A stretch of 61,051 bases of DNA from Bdellovibrionaceae bacterium UBA6502 (GTDB lineage: Bacteria; Bdellovibrionota; Bdellovibrionia; Bdellovibrionales; UBA840), in the NCBI GenBank assembly GCA_002436415.1, contig DJMA01000040.1, positions 1-61,051 of the forward strand. Reading direction: 5' to 3'. Positions 43,227-51,816 of this stretch are shown here, piece after piece. The translations under genes and the position numbers were made by a program. Under the pieces are notes generated by a model. The model was not told where the DNA came from. It saw only the letters and a list, made by a program, of their open reading frames with translations, and made no database searches. Each line of letters opens with the position of its first letter. Within the stretch, counting starts at the first letter, position 1.

Positions 43227-44561
43227 TTACTGTTCTTTAAGAATTCTTTCTAAAGTTTCTAACATATAGTCCATCATTTTAGGCGTAAGCAGTGGATGAA
43301 CCCCCATCCAGAACACCTGGTTCATGATAGCATCAGTGTTTTTCATTTCTCCATGAATACGGAAATCGTGCCCTTGGTAAGCTGGCTGCTTGGTAAGGTT
43401 ACCTGCGAACATCAAACGAGTACCAATTCGGCTTTCTTCCATTGCAGACTGCACTCTCATTCGATTAATTCCTTCTTGTAGACGAATTGGGAATCCAAAC
43501 CAACTAGGATTGGTATTTTCAGTTGCTTCCATCACTCCAACTTTGTCACTCAAAATAGGGCTGTTCTTAATACCCTGATATAAATAGTCGTAATTCTTTC
43601 TTCTTGCAGCAACAAAAGCACCAGATTTTTTCAGCTGACTAATTCCAACCGCAGCTTGCATATCAGTAACTTTCAAGTTGTAGCCTAGCTGCGAATATAC
43701 ATATTTATGATCATAGCCCTCTGGGAGCTCACCTAGTTTCCAATCAAATCTTTTCTTACAAGAATTATCTACTCCTGGTTCACACCAACAGTCCCTACCC
43801 CAATCACGAATGGACTCGGCAGCTCTTCTTAATGGGCCAGATTTAGCCATCACAGCTCCACCTTCACCCATAGTAATGTGATGAGCTGGATAAAAAGAAG
43901 TCGTAGCAAAGTCACCAAAACTTCCCGCCTTTTCTCCTGCGATTTCAGCACCAAAGGCATCACATGAGTCTTCAATTAAATACATTCCGTTCTCTTTACA
44001 CCATTCTGAGATAAGATCAGCTCGAAAAGGGTTTCCAAGAGTATGAGCAACAATCACCGCTTTGGTTTTAGCGGTTTTTGCTTCCTGCAAACGATCCAGG
44101 GTTACATTAAAGGTGTCTAAATCAACATCGACAAAAACAGGTTTCCAATTGTTTTGTATGATGGGATTCACAGTAGTAGGAAATCCAGCTGCTACAGTTA
44201 AAACCTCGTCTCCAGGTTTCATTGGTTCTTTTGAGGTTCCATTCAACATTGGAGAACCAAGAGCTGATGTCGCAACCAAATTAGCACTAGAACCAGAATT
44301 AACTAGAAGACCCTTCAATTTTTTTCCGAAGTAAGAAGAAATTTCTTTCTCAAACTCTCTTCCGTATCTTCCTGCAGTTAACCACATATCTAGGCTTGCA
44401 TCGATCAAATATGCTAGGTCTTGCTCACACACTGACTTAATTGTAACAGGAATATAACTGTCCCCTGCTACAAATTCCTTTTTTGGATTTTCTTCGTTAA
44501 AACATTTGGCAGCCAGAGCAACCACTTCTCTTCTAAGGTCAGAGGATAATTCGATATTCAT
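43227..44561 (-). CDS. rfbH: CDP-4-keto-6-deoxyglucose 3-dehydrase (E1, [2Fe-2S])
   Basis: PMP-dependent radical dehydrase that removes the C3 hydroxyl of CDP-4-keto-6-deoxyglucose on the way to 3,6-dideoxyhexoses. 444 aa, as for RfbH/AscC. The PLP lysine of ordinary DegT enzymes is replaced by His227 in SFYPAHHITMGEGG, diagnostic of E1. The iron-sulphur ligands are all present with exact spacing: Cys200, Cys258, Cys260 and Cys268 (C-X57-C-X1-C-X7-C). The E3 reductase partner is not in the window. AAGGA precedes the ATG. It is the second gene of the operon, 65 bp after rfbF. Confidence 0.95.
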   Translation of the reverse strand: MNIELSSDLRREVVALAAKCFNEENPKKEFVAGDSYIPVTIKSVCEQDLAYLIDASLDMWLTAGRYGREFEKEISSYFGKKLKGLLVNSGSSANLVATSALGSPMLNGTSKEPMKPGDEVLTVAAGFPTTVNPIIQNNWKPVFVDVDLDTFNVTLDRLQEAKTAKTKAVIVAHTLGNPFRADLISEWCKENGMYLIEDSCDAFGAEIAGEKAGSFGDFATTSFYPAHHITMGEGGAVMAKSGPLRRAAESIRDWGRDCWCEPGVDNSCKKRFDWKLGELPEGYDHKYVYSQLGYNLKVTDMQAAVGISQLKKSGAFVAARRKNYDYLYQGIKNSPILSDKVGVMEATENTNPSWFGFPIRLQEGINRMRVQSAMEESRIGTRLMFAGNLTKQPAYQGHDFRIHGEMKNTDAIMNQVFWMGVHPLLTPKMMDYMLETLERILKEQ

Positions 44562-44626
44562 TTTTTCCTTCTTTTAAGCTTTGGAATTTTATAATAACAA
44601 TTTCAATCAAATGCTAATTTACGTTA

Positions 44627-45469
44627 CTAAAAACGTTTCTGCACCCAAGGAGCATTTCCTTCGTCCCACAGTTTTTGCAAGTGATTTTTATCCCTCAAGG
44701 TATCCATACACTGCCAAAAACCCTTATGCTTTGTATAGGCAATTAACTGTCCGTCTCTTGCTAAGGATTCCAAAGGTTTTCTCTCTAACACACAGTTCAA
44801 ATCATCAGATAAATACTCATGGAACTTTCTTTTAAAGAAGAAAAATCCTCCATTAATTAGATCAGTATGTTCTTCAGACTTTGGTTTCTCCATAAAACTA
44901 CTTACCGAACCAATATCATTAATGTCTAAAACCCCAAAACGATTTGCTGGCGATGTCCCTAAAACTGTTCCAACTTTTTGGTGTTCCAGGTGGAACTGAA
45001 ATTCATCATCTAAATTTACATCACAAAGACCATCGCCGTAAGTTACCGCAAAGTTTTCAAACTCTGTATCTTCGGAGATTACATCTATGGCTTTTTTAAT
45101 CCTTGCACCTGTCATGGTTTCAAGACCAGTGTCCACGACGCGAACGCGCCACTTTTCCACTTCTTTTTCACAGCCAAAAGACCGAGTGACTTTTTGCCCT
45201 TCGCGATAGTCTATTTCTACATGTCGAGTTTTTCTTGGATAGTTTAAAAAATAGTCTTTGATTTCCCAAGCCTTATATCCGGCACAAATAACGAAATCGT
45301 TAAATCCGAATGAATAGTAGTATTTCATGATATGAAGCAAAATTGGATTGCCACCAATCTCAATCATCGGCTTTGGTTTCAAATGAGTTTCCTCAGAGAT
45401 TCTCGTACCGAATCCCCCTGCCAAGATAAAAATTGGCGTATCTTTTTTCATAGTATCGAGTGTAAGCAT
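44627..45469 (-). CDS. rfbF: Glucose-1-phosphate cytidylyltransferase
   Basis: Makes CDP-glucose from glucose-1-P and CTP, first step of the CDP-sugar branch. 280 aa from the ATG at 45469 (GAGGG 4 bases before); the longer reading from 45508 has no SD. Motifs: ILAGGFGTRISEETHLKPKPM, VICAGYKAWEIKDYF, DTGLETMTGARIKK, the metal site YGDGLCDV, and the LINGGFFFFKR segment. First gene of the leftward operon that runs to 33387. The next enzyme of the pathway, rfbG, lies far off on the other strand at 51817. Confidence 0.94.
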   Translation of the reverse strand: MLTLDTMKKDTPIFILAGGFGTRISEETHLKPKPMIEIGGNPILLHIMKYYYSFGFNDFVICAGYKAWEIKDYFLNYPRKTRHVEIDYREGQKVTRSFGCEKEVEKWRVRVVDTGLETMTGARIKKAIDVISEDTEFENFAVTYGDGLCDVNLDDEFQFHLEHQKVGTVLGTSPANRFGVLDINDIGSVSSFMEKPKSEEHTDLINGGFFFFKRKFHEYLSDDLNCVLERKPLESLARDGQLIAYTKHKGFWQCMDTLRDKNHLQKLWDEGNAPWVQKRF

Positions 45470-45519
45470 TGAACCCTCTTTCAATTTAAACTTCCAAAAT
45501 CTCGTCAATTAACTATGGG

Positions 45520-45548
45520 AAACTATTATTTGAAGGCATAGAAGTCAA
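45520..45548 (-). promoter_or_regulatory. Candidate promoter of the rfbF operon
   Basis: On the minus strand TTGACT (45548-45543), 17 bp, TAGTTT (45525-45520). It lies in the short gap after the phosphoesterase gene and would give a leader of about 44 bases. The -35 is good, the -10 weak. Confidence 0.45.
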
Positions 45549-45563
45549 GAATTGCCATTTTAC

Positions 45564-46508
45564 TTAAAACGACTGTTTTACAGGCATAGGCTTAAGATTT
45601 CCCAAACTATGAGGTTCGTTCGAGAGGGAAATCAAATCAATCTGCACCTTCTCTCCCCGAGTGTATTTAACAGAAAGAACATTATCCCTAACGCGCCCTC
45701 CCATCCCACTAGTGAATAGATGAAGGTTTTCTAACTCAATATAAGAAAACTCACTTTTCTTATCTGATTCAGCTCCCACATCTCCAGAAAAAATATAGAT
45801 TGGATTGGAAACAGCTTTAAAACGAGGAAGTAAATCATCAAAAAAATTGGTACTCCCCAGCCAATGTGAAAAATTATTAGGCTTAATGCTATTAAAGGGC
45901 TTATCGTCTTTCCACCAAATAACCTGATGAGTAAACACAAAAACAGGTTGATCTTTTGTTTTCAAACCAGCCAAAGCTCTATCGACCAAGTCTAATTGAG
46001 CTCCCTTAATATTCCAATTTTCTAGATTAGCATCTAAAACAATAAAAACTGCGTCTCCAAGCTGAAAACTATAATATGTTTTACCGTATCTCTTTTCAAA
46101 AGTTTGCCGACTTTCAACTCCTACATTAACATCATGATTCCCTGCTACGAAAAACGCTGGTTTTCCAAAGTGACGATTCAAATCCCTTTCCACCATTTCC
46201 CATTGCTCTTGCTGCTTTCCATCTACTACTATATCGCCAGTTAAAAAACCAAAATCCCACGCCTCAACAATACCAGTCTGCTTCTTTAAGAAACTCCTGA
46301 ATACCGAATAGAGTCCATCTGGATTCTGACCAGGGCTACCATAAACATGACCCGCCACAAAAAACGCCAAGGATTCTTTTGAATGCCTCTCCATTTTTTT
46401 AATTTGTTGATCGGCCTTGTAAGTCTCTGAATCATTTGAATTAAAAACTCCACATGAGGATAAAAAGAATAATGAAGCCAGAATAAATAATGCTTCTAAT
46501 TTGCGCAT
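45564..46508 (-). CDS. Lipoprotein with metallophosphoesterase fold
   Basis: 314 aa. Type II signal peptide with lipobox FLSSC (Cys19), followed by GVFNSND; the residue after Cys is Gly, so outer-membrane sorting is possible. Calcineurin-like motifs follow in order: TGDIV, GNHDV, FTHQVIWW and SGDVGAES. The first motif, normally D-x-H, reads VAGHVYG, so one metal-ligating Asp appears to be missing. It may therefore bind metal incompletely. It has its own leftward frame 95 bp upstream of rfbF and is divergent from the DUF4956 gene. Confidence 0.75.
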   Translation of the reverse strand: MRKLEALFILASLFFLSSCGVFNSNDSETYKADQQIKKMERHSKESLAFFVAGHVYGSPGQNPDGLYSVFRSFLKKQTGIVEAWDFGFLTGDIVVDGKQQEQWEMVERDLNRHFGKPAFFVAGNHDVNVGVESRQTFEKRYGKTYYSFQLGDAVFIVLDANLENWNIKGAQLDLVDRALAGLKTKDQPVFVFTHQVIWWKDDKPFNSIKPNNFSHWLGSTNFFDDLLPRFKAVSNPIYIFSGDVGAESDKKSEFSYIELENLHLFTSGMGGRVRDNVLSVKYTRGEKVQIDLISLSNEPHSLGNLKPMPVKQSF

Positions 46509-46667
46509 GGGTTTCTCCCTTAATTTCTTTACATTGACATATAAATACCTATAAATGATTATCCGCAGTCAACTGAATAACCTTAGAATGCACTATAACA
46601 CCTACCGTCGAGAACGCTTGGTGAAATGCCTTCGGTACATTAAAACATAGAGAAAAAGGAGCTAAAC

Positions 46668-47342
46668 ATGTTACAAAGCCTAAGCAGCCAATTTGAAGCT
46701 TTAGGATTTGGAGAATTATTAATCGGTGTAATCGGCAGCATTGCCTGTAATATCGTTCTACGATGGTTCTACATCAAGTTTGGCCAGGCCTATACCAATC
46801 GAAAAGCAATGGCTAACAATTTTATTATGTTAGGCGCGGCGATTACTTTAATTATTTTCTTGATTAAGTCTTCAATCGCTCTTTCTTTGGGACTAGTTGG
46901 TGCCCTTTCCATCGTACGTTTTCGTGCCGCCATCAAAGAACCCGAAGAATTGGTCTTTTTGTTTTTCTGTATCGCAATTGGTTTAGGATTTGGAGCCGGC
47001 CAAGGTAGCGCAACGGTTGTGACTTTAGCGATAACTCTTCCCATTTATTACCTAAAATATAGAGTATTCTCAAAAAGCTCCACCGAAGAATCTGTCTTTT
47101 TGATGTTTCGTGATCAAAGAGAAAATGTGAAATATGAAACACAAGAAATTTTTTCTGTCCTAGAGAAACACTGTAAAAATGCAAAGATCAAAAAGGTAGA
47201 CGAAAATCAAGAGACTGTTAACTACACATTTTTAGTAAACATTGATGAGTCAAACACGCTTGTTAAGCTTAAAAATGAACTACGTGAAAAATCTTCTACA
47301 GCAAGCATCTCGTTTATAAATACAATTAGCCCTGTACAATAA
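46668..47342 (+). CDS. DUF4956-family membrane protein
   Basis: 224 aa with about four membrane helices in the first 130 residues and a soluble C-terminal domain. The family hallmark LVGALSIVRFRAAIKEPEEL is present, followed by FFCIAIGLGFGAGQ. The function of DUF4956 is unknown; genes of this family often sit beside CotH and VTC-domain genes, as here. A strong AAAAGGAG precedes the ATG, and a weak promoter reading (TTGGTG-17-TAAAAC) lies just upstream. The CotH gene follows after 12 bp. Confidence 0.85.
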   Translation: MLQSLSSQFEALGFGELLIGVIGSIACNIVLRWFYIKFGQAYTNRKAMANNFIMLGAAITLIIFLIKSSIALSLGLVGALSIVRFRAAIKEPEELVFLFFCIAIGLGFGAGQGSATVVTLAITLPIYYLKYRVFSKSSTEESVFLMFRDQRENVKYETQEIFSVLEKHCKNAKIKKVDENQETVNYTFLVNIDESNTLVKLKNELREKSSTASISFINTISPVQ

Positions 47343-47354
47343 GGTTCAATTTCC

Positions 47355-49970
47355 ATGAAAATAGTTAAATCTTCGGAGCAAAACAAAAAGAAACAATTCA
47401 AAAGCTTTGTCCAAAAAACCAAACGGGTTTCAATTAGCCTTCTGTGTGTGTTTTTGGTGATTCTTGTAAGTCTTGCATCAAAAACTATTTTTGAAAACTA
47501 CGAAAAGAAGAAAACAAAGATCGAAGAGCGCCCGCTAGCTGGCGCTAGCGAATTGCCTACTCTCGAACTTGATTTTAAGCAAAAAAATTATTTAAAAATC
47601 AATCAATGGGCAATAAAAGCTAAAAACTCCCGGGTTATTCAGGCCAAAGAGTATCTGCCAGCGAGCATCGATTTTAAAGACACTAAATACAAAGTAAAAG
47701 TTCGTCTAAAGGGAGACAACCCCGATCACCTCGAAGACCTTTTCAAACCATCCTATAGAGTAAAAGTAAAAAGTGGAAAATCCGTTTATGGTCTTCGGAA
47801 TTTTTCTCTCCAGCACCCAGCCCGAAGAAACTGGTTGTATGAATGGCTAATGATCCGAGTTTTAAGAGAAGAAGACATCCTTTCTCCTAAATATGAATTT
47901 GTTAATCTCATAATCAATGAAAAACACCGCGGAATTTACAATATCGAAGGACACTTCAGTAAAGAAACAGCTGAACAAGCTCGAAGAAGAGAAAGTGTTT
48001 TTATAAAGTTTGATGAATCTGCTATGTGGGAAACTTTTTTAACAGACCAAAGCCTTAGCTATTTAAACGATGAAGAGGTCTACAAAAAGAGTCCAATTAA
48101 CACCTTCGACGAAGAAAAAGTAAATGCCAGCCCGCACCTTAAAAACCTGTATATGGGGGCAAGAACAAAGCTGGAAGAGTTCAGAGCTGGCAAACGAAGG
48201 CTTGACGAAACTTTCGAGACTGACCTTCTAGCAAAATATTTTGCTTATTCTGATCTTTTTGTAGCTCACCATGGAGCGGCTGTCTGGAACAATATGCGTT
48301 TCTACTACAACCCAGCCACAGGATTATTAGAGCCTGTTCATTTCGATGGAAACGCCGGTTTCCAAGAGCGCGGCTATATCATGGGCCTACTCAAAGGAAA
48401 GCATGGTAACTTTGTAGAAGACTACCAATTTTATGAACAAATCTTTTCCGATAACGAATTCTACGAAGCATATTTGATTGAGCTAGATAAAATAACAAAA
48501 CCAGAGAATTTTAAATCCTTAAAAAATAAATATTTTGGATTAGTTGCCAGCTATGTGACGATTTTCAAAAAAGAGTGGCCTGAATTTCAATTTGATTGGA
48601 GTATCTTTGAAAAAAGCGCTGCCCGAATTCAGTCCTATTGGATCAAACTGAGTGACGACAGTCTTTTATTAGCTAAATCGAGCAAAGCAGAACACAATCA
48701 GTTAGAAAACACTTTAAACATTCAAATCTCCAATCAAGGTCGAATGCCTTTAGAAGTCCTTGCAATTGACTATATTTTTCCAAAGTATATTCAAAAATTA
48801 AATGTTTTGGAGAGCGAAGCTAGTTATTTTCAGAAAAATAAAAGTTACGTAATTCATGGGGACAACGCAGAAAGTATTTTTCAAAATTTTAAAGTCAAAC
48901 TAAACGCTAATTTATCCCAAAGCCTTAATCTTTCGCGCGTACGTATCACCTACCGGGAGCTTGGCAGAAAGAATTTAAAATACAGAAGACTTATGGATCT
49001 TCCAACATCAAATAACTTAAACCCACCAAGTCCAAATATTGACATTAATAAATTTCTAGCCGCCTATCCCTATATAAAGTTAATTCAAAGTTCTAACATT
49101 CTTCACATCCCTAAAGGTAACTATCAATTTAAAAAAGATTTTGTAATTCCTAAAAACTACCAGGTCCATTTCACCGCTGGCAGCACATTCTCATTTGCTA
49201 ACGAAGCCTTTTTATTAAGTTATTCACCAATTCAAGTTATGGGTACAAAAGAAGAACCTGTGGTATTTCAAGCTCTTGAAGAGTCATGGCCTGGCCTGGT
49301 AGTTTTAAATGTCAAAAGAGAAATGTCAAATTTAGCATACTTTGAAATCAAACAAACTAGAGGAATTGAGCGCCCCGGCTGGTCATTACCAGGAGGATGT
49401 TCATTCGTTAAGAGCCCTGTACAAATTTCTCATTCTTTCTTCAACGGAAGCTTTGCCGAAGACACTCTAAACGTCTTCAATACCCATTTTAAACTTGAGC
49501 ATCTACGAATAGAAGGCTCTGCTTCAGATGCAATCGACATTGACTTTAGCCATGGCACGATGAATGAACTAAAATTTGATCAAATCACCGCCGATGCAAT
49601 TGACTTTTCCGGTAGCCAAGTTGAAGTCTCAAATGTAACTGCTTTAAACGTTGCTGATAAAGTTTTAAGCGTAGGTGAAGAGAGCAATGTTGATGCCAAA
49701 AATGTTAACTCTAATTCTGTTAATATTGGTTTCGCCATCAAAGACAATTCTACCTTGAACATTAAAGACTCAAAGGTTCAAAATGCTAATATTGGATCTA
49801 CTGCTTTCAGAAAAAAACCAGAGTTTCCTCGTGGCGGTACAGGTAACCTTAAAAACATTATTTGGGAAAATGTTAGCCAGCTTTATTGGCTGGAAAAAAA
49901 CGCTACTATCGTTTTAGATAATGTTGCTCAGCCTGTTAATAAGGCCAACATCAAGGAGCAACTGTATTGA
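47355..49970 (+). CDS. Membrane-anchored CotH-like kinase with C-terminal beta-helix
   Basis: 871 aa. One membrane helix (about 25-47) anchors a large extracytoplasmic part. Residues about 100-420 form a CotH-type atypical kinase domain: RVKVKSGKSVYGLRNFSLQ, NLIINEKHRGIYNIEGHF, a Lys in SVFIKFDE, and PVHFDGNAGF near 329, the position of the metal-binding Asp-x-Asn. Residues about 570-860 are a right-handed parallel beta-helix with repeated short beta strands (DAIDIDFS, DAIDFSGSQVEVSNVTAL, NVDAKNVNSNSVNI). CotH kinases phosphorylate proteins in spore coats and elsewhere; no sporulation is implied. The beta-helix may bind or modify a surface glycan. Last codons overlap the VTC gene. Confidence 0.8.
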   Translation: MKIVKSSEQNKKKQFKSFVQKTKRVSISLLCVFLVILVSLASKTIFENYEKKKTKIEERPLAGASELPTLELDFKQKNYLKINQWAIKAKNSRVIQAKEYLPASIDFKDTKYKVKVRLKGDNPDHLEDLFKPSYRVKVKSGKSVYGLRNFSLQHPARRNWLYEWLMIRVLREEDILSPKYEFVNLIINEKHRGIYNIEGHFSKETAEQARRRESVFIKFDESAMWETFLTDQSLSYLNDEEVYKKSPINTFDEEKVNASPHLKNLYMGARTKLEEFRAGKRRLDETFETDLLAKYFAYSDLFVAHHGAAVWNNMRFYYNPATGLLEPVHFDGNAGFQERGYIMGLLKGKHGNFVEDYQFYEQIFSDNEFYEAYLIELDKITKPENFKSLKNKYFGLVASYVTIFKKEWPEFQFDWSIFEKSAARIQSYWIKLSDDSLLLAKSSKAEHNQLENTLNIQISNQGRMPLEVLAIDYIFPKYIQKLNVLESEASYFQKNKSYVIHGDNAESIFQNFKVKLNANLSQSLNLSRVRITYRELGRKNLKYRRLMDLPTSNNLNPPSPNIDINKFLAAYPYIKLIQSSNILHIPKGNYQFKKDFVIPKNYQVHFTAGSTFSFANEAFLLSYSPIQVMGTKEEPVVFQALEESWPGLVVLNVKREMSNLAYFEIKQTRGIERPGWSLPGGCSFVKSPVQISHSFFNGSFAEDTLNVFNTHFKLEHLRIEGSASDAIDIDFSHGTMNELKFDQITADAIDFSGSQVEVSNVTALNVADKVLSVGEESNVDAKNVNSNSVNIGFAIKDNSTLNIKDSKVQNANIGSTAFRKKPEFPRGGTGNLKNIIWENVSQLYWLEKNATIVLDNVAQPVNKANIKEQLY

Positions 49971-50674
49971 AAAACTGGGAAGACAAACTACAGATCCAAC
50001 AACCAAGGCACGAGTTAAAAGCGAGAATTGAACCTCAGTTTCTCGACAATGTTTATGCTCAAATCCAAAATTCTAGTTTTTTATTTTTTGAAGAGTATCC
50101 GGAAAGACAGGTTAACAGCATATATTTTGACGATAATTCACTAAGCAATTTTGCTGATAACTTAGCCGGGATCAACGCAAGAATAAAAGTAAGACTCCGA
50201 TGGTACGGGAGTGATATAAAAAACATTCATGAGCCTACATTAGAATTTAAAATCAAAAAAAATTCATATGGCTGGAAAAACAATTACCAAATCAAAGGAA
50301 GTTTCGACCTAAGGACTATTAGCTGGGCCACTCTATTTAATGAGGTCGAAAAACAACTGCCACAAGATAAGTTTGCAGATTTTTTTAGTTTTTACCCTGT
50401 TGTAAGTTCCATAATTTCTTACAAAAGAGAATACTATAAGAGCCAAGACCAAAAAATTCGACTCACTGTTGATAAGCAAGTGAGTTATTATGATCAGTAT
50501 TTACATTCTATGCCAAACATAAATCATTGCCTAATTGAAGATGATACTATCGTAGAAATAAAAGCAGCAGAAAAAGACCAAGAACTTTTAAGTAAGTGCA
50601 CCAACGAATTTCAATTTCGAATCGGAAAAAATTCAAAATACGTTAATGCACTTCTTTCAAGCATTCACACTTAA
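49967..50674 (+). CDS. VTC-domain (polyphosphate polymerase-like) protein
   Basis: 235 aa, a stand-alone VTC-type tunnel domain. Features: RHELKARIEPQF near the start, SIYFDDNSLSNF, the basic strand INARIKVRLRWYG, LEFKIKKNSYGWKN, a central KREYY, and the late acidic VEIKAAE. In yeast Vtc4 such residues line a tunnel that makes polyphosphate from ATP. The bacterial proteins beside CotH have no established product. TTG start overlapping the CotH stop, with AAGGAG 8 bases upstream. Its stop overlaps the convergent stop in TTAA. Confidence 0.85.
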   Translation: MKNWEDKLQIQQPRHELKARIEPQFLDNVYAQIQNSSFLFFEEYPERQVNSIYFDDNSLSNFADNLAGINARIKVRLRWYGSDIKNIHEPTLEFKIKKNSYGWKNNYQIKGSFDLRTISWATLFNEVEKQLPQDKFADFFSFYPVVSSIISYKREYYKSQDQKIRLTVDKQVSYYDQYLHSMPNINHCLIEDDTIVEIKAAEKDQELLSKCTNEFQFRIGKNSKYVNALLSSIHT

Positions 50675-51573
50675 CCATCTATTGAGGTTAGAGCCTCTCT
50701 AGGAAATTGCTCCAAACCTTTTTCGTACCATTCAATTAGTAGATTTATTGCAAGATGTAGGTCAGTAGGCTTCCAATCTGGTAATTCAGACTTGAGGCGA
50801 TGGTTTAAACCAGAATATTCCAACCCAAAACCTTCTTGCTTCACTTGAATCTCTAAACGAGGATTAATTTTACTTTGAATATACTCAGCTATATTTAATA
50901 ACGACTCAGACGAGTCTGGGGTTACATTGTAGGCCTTATATTTTAAAGAGTCCTTCTTCAAAAGTTTTGAGATCACAGGTATCAAGTCATCAATCCATAG
51001 AAAATCAAACTTCCTATTTTGATTCATCGTAAGTGGCATCGAATGTAGAGCCTTACAAATCAGATTTGAAATAAAACGAATACGAAACTCCTCGTACTTT
51101 CCAAAAATTCCAAAGACTCTTAGATCTATTATATTATCAGAATTTTCTATAGCTTTCTCACAAACATATTTTGAAAAACCGTGCTCATCAACGGGCAAAA
51201 ATTCTTCGTACTCCTCTTCTTTCATTTTAGGGCGATAATTTCTATTATCGTAAATTGCCCCACTGCCGATGACTAGCATCCTCTTATAATTGTGTTTTTG
51301 ACGCTCCAAATTGAAAAACATCCTTGTGTTTGCATAGAACACCTTGCCTTCATTTCCAGCAGCCCTATGCCCAGGCATACAAGCTGAATGAACTACATAG
51401 TCAACGCGATGCTCTGAGAAATACTTAGCTACTGATGTCTCATCTATTAAATTTAAGTCTTTTGAACTAGGGCAAAGCAACTCATATTCATCTCTCAAGA
51501 ATGATTCTCGCAAATTTCTCCCAATAAAACCGCTCGCACCAGTAATTAATAAGCTCTCTTTGCCTGATTCCAT
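50671..51573 (-). CDS. NAD-dependent epimerase/dehydratase-family protein
   Basis: 300 aa from the ATG at 51573 (GAGGTG upstream; a GTG seven codons earlier would place the SD inside the gene). Extended SDR: ITGASGFIGRNLRES, VVHSACMPGHR, VIGSGAIYDNR. At the usual catalytic Y-x-x-x-K the sequence reads EHGFSKYVCEK: by normal alignment the Tyr position is His, although a shifted YVCEK is present. FDFLWIDDLIPVI follows. It is a candidate C4-reductase or epimerase for a CDP- or dTDP-keto sugar. Lone leftward gene between the VTC gene and rfbG. Confidence 0.7.
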   Translation of the reverse strand: MESGKESLLITGASGFIGRNLRESFLRDEYELLCPSSKDLNLIDETSVAKYFSEHRVDYVVHSACMPGHRAAGNEGKVFYANTRMFFNLERQKHNYKRMLVIGSGAIYDNRNYRPKMKEEEYEEFLPVDEHGFSKYVCEKAIENSDNIIDLRVFGIFGKYEEFRIRFISNLICKALHSMPLTMNQNRKFDFLWIDDLIPVISKLLKKDSLKYKAYNVTPDSSESLLNIAEYIQSKINPRLEIQVKQEGFGLEYSGLNHRLKSELPDWKPTDLHLAINLLIEWYEKGLEQFPREALTSIDG

Positions 51574-51816
51574 CTCGTATTCACCTCTACTCACCCAATA
51601 ATTATATGCTTTTCAAAACAACTATACTCAAGATAAAAGCAAGTTTACAGCTATAAGACCTAATGAAGACGAATATTTTTTATTTCGCCAACAAAAACCG
51701 CAAAAGCGCTTAAAAAGCAGAAAAAAGCAGATTTAATGAAGTTTTAGTTTAAATGTATTTCCAAATCAGATAAGCTCCATACGTTCTAGTGCATTTAAAA
51801 AATCAAGAGGTTCAGC

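Noticed and set aside
47355..49970. Sporulation link because of the CotH name
   Set aside because: CotH-like kinases occur widely in non-spore-formers and the locus is that of a Gram-negative envelope.
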